Assembly: GCF_900496995.4 (NCBI RefSeq)
Contig: NC_044018.1
Span: 6,534,501-6,598,500 of the forward strand
Source: Aquila chrysaetos chrysaetos
Lineage: Eukaryota > Chordata > Aves > Accipitriformes > Accipitridae
DNA length: 64,000 nucleotides
Reading direction: 5' to 3'
The translations under genes and the position numbers were made by a program. The notes beneath the pieces are model-generated. The model did no database searches, was not told the origin of the DNA, and saw only the letters and a program-made list of their open reading frames with translations. Each line of letters opens with the position of its first letter. Position 1 is the stretch's first letter. Shown one piece after another: positions 37,397 through 47,800 of this stretch.

Positions 37397-38369
37397 ATAA
37401 TATATGGGCTGATAGTGGCACAAGTTGACCCAAGCCCAGAGAATAGCTATGGAGGGAGGCACAAAAGTGCCAACAGCAGATTGCATAAACCATCTAGAAT
37501 AAGGCTCTGAACCACTTGTACCCTCACTGCAGCCACGCAGGTTTGCATTAAATAGCAATATGCCTTCTTCTCATTTTAATCAGGGTTTTGTCGGTAGTTT
37601 GTTTTATCACTGCATGAATTCTAATGCATTCTAACCCAAAGAAGGATCCAATTTAATACTGATTACTGGTGACCGATGAGATAAATTCATCTGACTTTAG
37701 CTGAATATTTCACCTGCATTGTGCCCTTCATTTGTCTGAATCATTGTGACCGGGACTGCACACCAAAATGTTAGGCAGTCAGACAGGGGCATGCGGAGGT
37801 GTTCTGGGATAAGTTTCTGTGACCTAAAAAATCCTCAAATCCTCAGCATGAGGGTTAGTGATTAATGGCTAATGATTAACTTAGCGATTCAGCTGAGCCT
37901 TAATGATAAATGAAAAGCTTCTCTCCAACAGTGCATGCCTTACCCTTTTTTTTTGTGATGAGAACTTAAATATGCCTACAGTAATTTAAGAAAAATTAGG
38001 ACTGGCATGCAATTAACAGGGCTTCAGCAATCAGCCAAGAAAAGCTTTAAACTTTTCACATACGGGGCTTTGGGCAGAGATCGGCTTCTGTCTTCCCAGG
38101 TTTCTGTGCCTGTTGCTCAAACTGCACTGCTCTGTGCCTAATCCCCAGGAGACATGAATTGCTGCAAGCACTCCAGCTCGGCACATAGCTGTCACTAATG
38201 CAGCTTTTGTTAAACCAGATCTGCATTGATTCATCCATCTCGGATGCCTGTGCAGCTGTTTGATGCGGGGACGCAGTTTGGGGCTCCTGAGGAATTGCTG
38301 TCAGCGACAGCACCCCATAAAGCAAACAGACCCCACACATGTTCTCATAATCTTGAGGTCTCATTAATC

Positions 38370-38390
38370 TTTTTTTTTTTTTTTTTTTTT
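38370..38390. repeat. Poly-T run
   Basis: Twenty-one consecutive T, about 75 bp upstream of the ZNF143-type site and 310 bp before the SLC25A27 start codon. Confidence 0.9.
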
Positions 38391-38463
38391 AACATAGATA
38401 ATGGGCAAAATTGCGTGTGTGACTGTACCTGCGCTGCCGGCTCGCTGGCAGAGTTGGTGACAG

Positions 38464-38482
38464 ACTACATTTCCCAGGAGCC
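38464..38482 (+). promoter_or_regulatory. ZNF143/THAP11-type promoter element (SBS-like)
   Basis: The sequence actacatttcccaggagcc matches the ACTACAnnTCCCAGnATGC consensus at the ACTACA and TCCCAG blocks. Such sites sit close to vertebrate start sites. This one is about 220 bp before the SLC25A27 ATG, which suggests the proximal promoter is here. Confidence 0.55.
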
Positions 38483-38698
38483 TGTTACGCAGGAGTCTCT
38501 TGTGTCACTGCACAAGGACCTCGCAGCTCTGCAGGAGGCACTTGGGCTGCTGCGGTTCCTGGTGCTGGCACTGGAGAAACATGACCTTCAGCAATTTTCC
38601 TCCTAAACGACCCAGAACAGAGCTGAGCTAGGGTCTGCTTTTGCTCCAGACCCTCCTCGCAGGGTGGCTGGTTAACCTTGTTTCATGTTAGACGCTGG

Positions 38699-38801
38699 AT
38701 GTCACCCGCGGAAGAAGAGAAGAGCTTACCTCTTCCAGAGAGATGGCCCCGAGCCAGCAAATTCGCTCTGTCCGCCTGTGCAGCGGCTGTGGCAGAACTA
38801 G
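38699..38801 (+). CDS. SLC25A27: SLC25A27 exon 1
   Basis: Encodes [20 protein letters not shown] then [14 protein letters not shown], the start of helix 1. Donor CTAG|GTACAA, phase 1. Confidence 0.93.
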
Positions 38802-41800
38802 GTACAACTCACCCTGATTTTCTGAGAGGGAAGGGGGTCAAAATTTACTTATGGGGGGCAGGGGGAACTTCAGTCACCAGACGCCGCGTTCCTCAGTGTT
38901 CGCTCTGGCTTTTCCGCTCCAGCAAATCTGTTCGTTCCACTCTGCTTGTTGTGACTTTTCAATAATTTAAGCCTTGCAAGTGTTTTATGCCGCCTGACTG
39001 TGGCTGGAGGGAGGGGTTTTTCAGGTCGAAATCTTCGTCTCTGAGTTCGAAGGGCTGCAGTCGTTAACACAGAGCAGTTGTGACTAATTTAAGCTTTGCG
39101 CTTGCTGGGTTTCTGGAAGGAGACTGAGGAGGCAGGACGATCTGTTGCCTAAGTTAGTAGCAAGGGGCTGACTTCTTCAGGAATTTGCTTTTCAACGTTA
39201 ATGCAGATTAATCAAAGAAAAATCGAATCTTACATTGCTGGTTACAGTGGAGACATCTGTAAAAATGGAATGTAGTAAACTGTTTGCTGAAATGCATGGA
39301 AAGAAGCACCCCAGCATCTGCATAGCACTACTTTGTGATCAGTAACTGATTTGGAATTTCTTAGCATATCCTATATAATTTCTACAAGCTCTTCTTACAG
39401 GCACATCTGTTGCATTGCTCTAATAATTTGCAACTTCTCAATCTTTGCTAGTCTTTAAACATGAATACCAAACTTAATGCACAAGTAGACCATAAATCTG
39501 CTGAGGCGTTGAGCGGTGACTGCATTCCCCTAGTACCTCTGAGTCCTGCTCTGGAATGACCGTGTAGCATGGTGTGTCGCAGAGGTATTGAACCAAACAC
39601 AACCCCTGCTCCTGGGCACTCGCCGCCTGGGAAGGTCCATCACCCAGTGAGACACTCCTGGCCTGGAACTGAAATTTGGGGCAGCAAACACGTACCCACA
39701 CAGTTTCGGGAGCAGCCCTGGGAAGCTGAGATCGAGTTGGACCACCTTCCCTAGCCACCAGTTATTTCAGTGAGAGAAGTAACAGGCTAAACATGATTTT
39801 TGTGTCTGCATCAGAAAAGCAGCACGGTTTAGGGTGGTTTGTAGGATAGATGCTCACCTGCACGTGTGTCTGCATTATGACGGCCACTGTGGGGTTGTTC
39901 TTGACTGTAACGTGTGCTGCCACTATGCTGGGCAGAATTGGAGAGGCCACACGATCGATAAGAGATGTGACTGATCTTTATTCTGTGGGAGTAACTGGAA
40001 CAGGATTTTTAATCCAGAGTCTCTTGGAAAGTACACGTATTGTATAACAAATCTGCAAAAGGAAATAAGGGAGAAAGACTTGGTGTTTGACAGGGATGCA
40101 TTTTGGTTACCCATGCCCAGGGCCACTTTTAACAGATCTGGACGTGCATCTCCTGTTCTCCACGAATTGCCTGCACGCCCGTTGGGTACGGTCCCTGCTG
40201 GTGCTTACACAGACCCCTTGGCTGCCTGGCAGGGGGGACTGCGGCACGAACGGTAGCAGCGTGGTAGGTTTCCCCGCAGCTGCGCTTGCATTCACGTTTG
40301 TTCCCTGCTCTTTCCCTTCAGTGACGTTTCCCCTGGATCTCACGAAAACCCGACTGCAGGTCCAAGGTGAAGCTGCCGTTCGTCGCAATGGAGCGGCTGC
40401 CGCCGGCCAGGCGGTCGCTTACCGCGGCATGCTACGCACCGCGGCTGGCATTGTGCAAGAGGAGGGCGTACGAAAGCTCTGGCAAGGAGCCACGCCGGCC
40501 GTCTACCGCCACATAGGTGACTATCTGCTCACGGTGGGACAAGTTTGGGTCCTGCCTTCTGTGGCCAACAGCCTGTTGGAGTGAGCTTGCCTTATCTGCT
40601 AGTACTTTAAATATATTTGTGAGGACTTCTTCAGTCTACCCTGCAATCCCACTTCAAAATATATGGGATTCTGGCTCAATGTCATCTCTTCCCTCTCTTG
40701 CCCGTTCCTTCACAGCCTTATTCTGGCTTCTGGGAAAACAAAATATAATTTCCCTGCCATTTTTGCAGGAAGGTCTTCAGCTCAAGCAGGCACTCAGAGT
40801 CCTCAGAACAATAAATATCTGTTATTTGAGGGAAGTGGGGACGGGCTGGGAAAAAAAGATAAGGTTGCAAGCACTAGGATGAAGAAACGCATTAGTGGTT
40901 TGGCCACAGGTAACAGCTTTCTATGTTTTATTCGGAAATATGGTCACAGCAACAAACCTCAAAAGCACTTGTAGGAGGTTTTGTGCTTGGCACTGCTTAA
41001 GAGGGAAGCAATGTTGTCATGTCTCTTTAGCGTGCGGGCATAAGCCATGCTCATGGCTTATCTCTCATGGCTCAGCCAGAGAGATTCTCTGATGCTAAAA
41101 AGTTCTGGCTCTAGCATTGCTACCAGGCAGCCCCCTCGCTTTCCTTGTTTTGATGGTGAATGTGAGAGCAGTGACGAGCTGACCCAGGCAAGCTCTGGAG
41201 CGTTTTATAACCAATCTCTTGGCCTCTCTATCACAGTGTGACCTCCAGAAATGGCAGACCCAAGAATCGTCTCCTGCTTTTCTTTTCCACAGTGTACTCT
41301 GGCGTTCGGATGGTTGTATATGAACATCTCCGTGACTCCGTGCTTGGCAGGTCTGAGGATGAAAGCTTTCCTTTCTGGTAATGTTGCATATTTATGCTTT
41401 TGCCTGTTTGGGGATTGTCCTTACTGTAGGAATCCTGCAGCCCTAAAAGCTGTCTTTTCCTCATGGCTCGCCTATCCTAGAGAGGGTAAATATAAAGCAG
41501 GGGTTTAAGCACTGACACGGACTTTCTGATTTTAGTTTCAGGGCAGTATCTTTTCATTCAGCTGGGAAGAGGACTAAGAAATATTGTAATAAGTGTCTCA
41601 GAGGCTTAACTAGGACCAATAAGGATACTCTGCTAAAGAGATGGAGAAACATGATAAACAGCATGGATAGGAGCAGCTGTCCTGGGCTGGCAGGGATTAG
41701 CCTGGATGAGAGTGGAGGCAGGGCAGCTTTACCGTGACTCAAGGTCTGCAATGTAGTGGCAGCTCTTTTATTTCTGCGTGGGCCAGGGGATATTGCGAAG

Positions 41801-44800
41801 CGCAGGTGAGTTGCGGCCGACCGTACAGCCGTGTGTCATGGCTGCTGGAGAAGCCGTGAGCTATTGCACAAACCTGACACCAGCATGAGTAACCGTGACT
41901 AATCCTACAGCTGCCTGGGTAATGCAAACCAGAAGTTCAGCTGAGCCAAGCTGGACTTGCAGCTTGCGCCCTGCTTAGCTACGAGGTCACCCGAGAGCTT
42001 GATTAGCTCCACACGGGGTGAGGATACATTTCCAAAGGTATGATGGACATCTCAAATATCCTCTGGAGCTCTGCAGAAAAGAAGTGAGGGGTGGTACATC
42101 TCAGATTTCCAGCTGCTGAAGGGATGGGTCCTGCTAGGTGTTGTGCAGCAGCAGTATGGCAACGCTTGCCTGGTTTGCTGCTTGTCGTACTGCCTGGGTT
42201 AAGAAGTTATTATGCCATTGGATTACAAGCAAGGGGAATAGGAAGGTTTCCTGATTCTGGTGTTGTATCTTAGCCCGAGAGATGGAAATTTCCTGGCTAC
42301 TGAAGAGGCAGATCATGAAGGAAAAAACGCTGTTTTGTTCATGTGTGTATGACAGATGTCAGCCTAAGTTAAATCTGTGCATCCTTCCCGAGGAGACAAA
42401 TGATCCCCATAAAAGCAAACCCAAAGTCTTTGTTTTGCAAGTTTAATTTAGCAACAGTTAAATCTCACTCAGTCTCTTTTTTGACAATGCAAGCAGCATA
42501 CAGCCACAGAATTAAGTCTCTGCCTGTGGGGAATGAGCAGATTTTTATGGAAGTTTTGCAAAAATTGGTTATTTCTAATTGTCAAATCTTTACTGTTAAA
42601 ATGTCGGTCACGTACCTTTATAATCATACACTTCATCACATCCAATCAAGTATTTTACTCCAAAATCAAATCTTGGGTCCAAAATGTAACCGGTTTTAGG
42701 ATGGGATTTATAAAATCTAATACAAAAGACTTGTCATGCCTGGTGCTATGGGTAGGGGGAACTATGGATAATACTGAAATTTCTGGTTCTTCTAAAATAA
42801 GCAGAACCAGAATATTAACACAACTCATCTAGCAGTGATGGGAGAAAAATAAAAGTTTTATATATCAGCAACCAGTTTAGAATTTCTGGCTGGCATTCAG
42901 TAGCACCATCCCTTACTTGTGTACCTTGCCATCTTGCCTTTAAACCTCAAGCAAGGAGCATAATGTAACCTGGAGACGAAGCAGAGCATCTTGGTGACAT
43001 ATAATAACTTGATTTTTTTCCCCAGCTAACTTTTAACCCTTTCTTAAAATTGTCAGAAGTATTACTGACTACCTTAACTACCTGCAGTTGCCACAATTAT
43101 TACCTTAACTTTGGCTGTTAGTATAAGGAATAATCATTTATACTTGTTTCAGCTGGGTTGTGCTGCTGAACTCTTCAGCTCAGGCACTGCAATTTGTGAA
43201 GATTTTCACTGTACTCTGGAGCACATTTCTTCTCCCTGTTTGGCAGGAAAGCTGTAGTTGGAGGCATGTCTGCGGGCGCCATCGGACAGTTTTTCGCCAG
43301 CCCAACTGATCTGGTGAAGGTGCAGATGCAGATGGAAGGAAAAAGGAAGTTGGAAGGAAAGCCGTTACGGTCAGTTCCTCTTGAAGCTGGTGGTTTTTTC
43401 CTGTTAATGATTACTGTTTGGCTGAGGGTGTGGTTCTCTCTGTTTTCTGCAACCCTCTCTCTGGAGCTGCTGGGAGCCCTTTTGGGGGTAGGGCAGTGCC
43501 TGAGAGGCATGCAATGGCTCTGGGCAGCGGAGACGGTGGGGGATCCAAGACTTCCTCCTTATTCCATTTATACTCACCTTCCTTATTCTGATTGTCGTGG
43601 TTTAAGCCCAGCCAGTAACAAAGCACCACGAAGCCGCTCACTCACTCCTCCCGCCCCCCAGCCCCAGTGGGATGAGGAGGAGAAAATATAAAGAAAAGCT
43701 CGTGGGTTGAGACAAGGACAGGGAGGGATCACTCACCACTTATGGTCACGGGCAAAAGACAGACTCAACTTGGGGAAAAACCAAAATCAATTTGATTTAC
43801 TACCAATCAAATCAAAACAAGGATAATGAGAAGTCAAACCAAATCTTAAAAACACCTTCCCCCCCACCCCTCCCTTCTTCCCAGGCTTAACTTTACTCCA
43901 GGTTTTCTCTACCTCCTCCCCTCCAGCAGCACAGGGGGACGGGGAATGGGGGTTGTGGTCAGTTCATCACACGTTGTCTCTGCCGCTCCTTCCTCCTCAG
44001 GGGGAGGACTCCTCACTCTTCCCCTGCTCCAGCGTGGGGTCCCTCCCACGGGAGGCAGTTCTCCACAAACTTCTCTAACGTGAGTCCTTCCCACGGGCTG
44101 CAGTCCTTCAGTCACAGCCTGCTCCAGCACGGGCTTTCCCATGGAGTCCCGGCCATCTTGGGGGACATCCCCCCGCTCCGGCGTGGGCTCCTCTCTCCCC
44201 GGGCTGCAGGTGGGCATCTGCTCCCCCGCTCCCCTCCGTGGGCTGCAGGGGGACAGCCTGCCATCACCACGGGCTGCGGGGGCATCCCCTCCTCCCCCGC
44301 TCCTCCCCCCCTTTTTCTTCACTGACCTCGGTATCTGCAGAGGGGTTCCTCTCACATTCCAGTCCCCCTACTCACTGCAGGTTCCCCTTCTTAAATCTGT
44401 TCTCCCAGAGGCACTACCACCATCACTGATGGGCTTGGCCTGGGCCAGCGGCGGGTCCAACTTGGAGCTGGGGGAGCTTCTAGCAGCTTTTCACAGAAGC
44501 CACCTCTGTAGTCCCCTCCCCTGCTACCAAACCCCCACCACACAAACCCAAAACACTGATGTATTGGTCCCAGAGACCACAAACCCTCACACATCCCACA
44601 TGTACGGCATGTCTGTGCCAGCACTCTGCTGGGGGAGGGAAGGATGATTTCTGAAGAAGGGAAGCTAGAAGAAAAGATGGGGGAAATGGCTTGTGCAGGA
44701 TGCCCAGGCGCAGGGAAGGGCTGGGTCACCTCTAGACAGCAGGGCTAGAGACCCTTCTGCAGATGCCAGGACACACTGCTCTTTGCATCCGAAACTGCTG

Positions 44801-47800
44801 GCATCCTTTTGCGTCTCGTACATTTAGCATTGCAACCCAGCTGTGAGATCAAAGGGTCGTCTGTCATTAGCGACCAGATTGCTGCTTACCACAGCAACCC
44901 TTATGTTTGGTAAAATATTGTGGCATGAAAGTCAAAGATGGATCAAAAGATGGATCAAAAAATGGATCAAAAAATGGATCTGGAGGGCCAGATCCTTGCA
45001 GGTATAAATTGCCTTTCCTATGTGAGGACCTGGTGCAGCAAAACACTGGAATATGCAAAGATTTCTCCATAGCTGGGCTCTCTACCTACTAGTTGCATGT
45101 TGATTTCAGGTTTCGAGGAGTGCACCACGCATTCGTGAAGATCCTGTCTGAAGGAGGAATACGGGGGCTTTGGGCTGGATGGGTGCCAAATGTCCAGAGA
45201 GCTGCCCTGGTGAACATGGGAGGTAAATTTCATAATTTGGGTCTCCAGCGCTTAAGGCCGCATCTAAGCTTTAAGAAAGGAGAGGTCAGCTACTCCCCTG
45301 GTCTTCATCTCTTGGTTATCTACACTGGGCATCTGTTTGAAGTGCACTGCAGGTGACTTCCACCTTGAGCATTTTGTTCCTGTGCAAATCAAGTCGCTTA
45401 AAAGTAACACTTTGTGCCTGAGGGATGGTGAGCTGGGAGCTGAGGGGGTCCCACAGCCAGCAGAGCAGGGACCTCACCAGCCATGACCCAGCTCCCTGGT
45501 GCCTGAGCAAGGTGAGCAGGGCAGAGCCAGTGAAGGCAGCCAGGTTCCACCGAGATCCAGATCCTCAGGAAAGCGTATGGTGATGAGGCAGGTCTGAGGC
45601 CAAGCCAGGAAGCTGAGCCAGCATGACTGGTGAGGGTCACCAGGGTCAGACACAGCTCAGTGACCACCAGCAGGTCTGTGGTGATAAGAAAGGCCCAAGG
45701 TTGAGCTAGGGAGATGGTCCATCGGTCAGTGTCCAGATCAACAAGGTCCACAGTCCATGCATGGTGTGACAGAGCCACAGACAGGTGCACCTACAGTATA
45801 GTTCAGGCAGGGACTGAGGGTTGTAAAGTTGAAGTGGCTGCCCGAGTGCTTGGCTGATCCAAGAAGCACTCATTCCAACCACAGCTTTCCTGTGCCTCTC
45901 CAAAACTGCTGGGATATGTTGAACAGTCTTTGCTCTCCTTCCTGAGGTTCTGTTTATCATAGAATCATATCATAGCATCACCCCTTCCACTAGACCAGGT
46001 TGCTCAAAGCCCCAGCCAACCTGGCCTTGAACACTTCCAGGGATGGGGCAAAGAGTTGCGGTCAATGGCTTGATGTCCAAGAGGAGAGCAGTGACGAGTG
46101 GCATTCCTCAGGGGCTGGTATTGGGACCGGCACTGTTTAACGTCTAGTGTCCCTGCCCATGGCAGGGGGGTTGGAACTAGATGATCTTTAAGGTCCCTTC
46201 CAACTCAAATCATTCTATGATTCTATGATGAGTGCAACCATCCAGCCAATTCCTTATCCACTGAGTGGTCCATCCGTCAAATCCATGTCTCTTCAATTTA
46301 GAGACAAGGATGTCATGCAGGACAGTGTCAAACGCTTTACACAAGTCGAGGTAGATGACATCAGTTGCTTGACATTATAAAGTTGCTTCCTTTATAAAGT
46401 AAGGAGGGAGATGTCTTTGGGACCAAAAGACATTGCCTGTGGGTGCCCACGATAAACACTTGCTCTGTGCTTGGTGGCACATATTATAACACTGCCTTGG
46501 CAATTTTTTATTTTGCATGTTTCAATTTCTTTGGCATGATGGTTACTAATTTCTACGTCATTCAGCACAGGGATATGTTAGCAGCATGACCAAAAAATAC
46601 CTTTGAAGATAGAAAATCAGAGGTGGTGTAAGCTTACACCTTGCTAAGCAGCAGTACAGGAATCACTGGATGGATAATGTTTGCAGCAGGAGCTGTTAAA
46701 TAAGGGCTATAGAATGACTATTAACTAAGGTATGTATCTCCATACACAACGTTAACGTGCAGTCTCGGCATGTAAACTTCAAGAAGCAAATTATTTTACA
46801 AGTGGGAGATCATCTCCATTGGGTATGTTTGGGCTGTAAAGCACTACAAAGTGCTGGGAGGGTCATCCTCGTTAGTAGGCTGAGCTCTTAAGTTTTAAGG
46901 TCAGGACATTGGAAATGTAACCCAGATCTGCTGTTAACTTTCAGATCACTGCTTTTATTCAGATGCACAGATGCCATAACTCATGTCTGCTTTCAGAAGA
47001 ACATAACTTCCATGACATCATCTACTTTTTTTGTCTAACATTTCTAACATTTTTATAACACTTGCACAGAAGCGGGAGAGGTAGAACTGTCCTTATTGTG
47101 ATGTTTCTGGGTTTGGTTAATGAGTTATTTTGCAGAATTTTCCATTTGGGATCCATTTTATCATTCATAGGGTAAATCAGAGGAGATGGTAGCAGAAGGG
47201 AGCACATACTCACAAGTCTAACAACAGGACCTAGGTGCCACAACTGCCATCAGAAACTGGGGGCAGAGTGCTAGCTGTGCCAATGGGAGGAGCTGCACTG
47301 GAAATTTAGGTCTTGCCAAGCCTCCATCCTATGTCAGTGATGAACAGCACAGACGACATTTACTTCTGACAATGCTGTTTTTTCTCATTATCCTCTTTAC
47401 AGATCTGACCACTTATGACTCGGTGAAGCACTTTTTGCTCCTGAACACGCCACTTGTGGACAATAGTGTGACTCACAGTGTTGCCAGGTGCCGTATTCTG
47501 CAGTTACCCCTTTTCTGCTGCAGAGCACTTCCAGCCTCACTGTCCTGATCTGCCTCTGTGCCAGCAGAAGCCCCTGTTCTTTGGTCATGATACTGCTGAT
47601 AAAATCCACCTTTATAACTGTTTTTTTTTTTTTTTGCCTGAGAGGACATCTTTGTACAAAAGACACAAGACAAAGGATGCAACCATTGCTACAAAACTGC
47701 CCGCACTAGAAGTGCCTTGCTGATGCATTTAAACACCTCACATATCTGTGAGAGCACAGGAATTTTCGGTTTTCTAGAATTGGTACTATTTTATCTAACC

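Larger units (their letters stand above)
33554..38698. other. Head-to-head interval between CYP39A1 and SLC25A27
   Basis: Both genes start outward from this 5.1-kb interval, so it holds both promoters. It contains a CR1 with a second CR1 tail inside it (34.3-35.2 kb), decayed copies of CYP39A1 exons 11 and 10 (36.0 and 36.9 kb), another CR1 (37.1-37.4 kb), a poly-T run and a ZNF143-type site. The stretch 37.4-38.3 kb shows nothing recognisable. Confidence 0.85.

Noticed and set aside
37561-37760. Possible CYP39A1 exon 9 relic (shared tcacctgca and nearby bases)
   Set aside because: The similarity is limited to about ten bases and no splice borders align.
38226-38606. 126-codon open frame before SLC25A27
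   Set aside because: It spans the poly-T run and the putative promoter/5' UTR and matches no carrier N-terminus.
43909-44355. Long overlapping open frames on both strands at 43.9-44.6 kb
   Set aside because: They lie wholly inside the GC-rich solo LTR, where stop codons are rare; there are no retroviral protein motifs.
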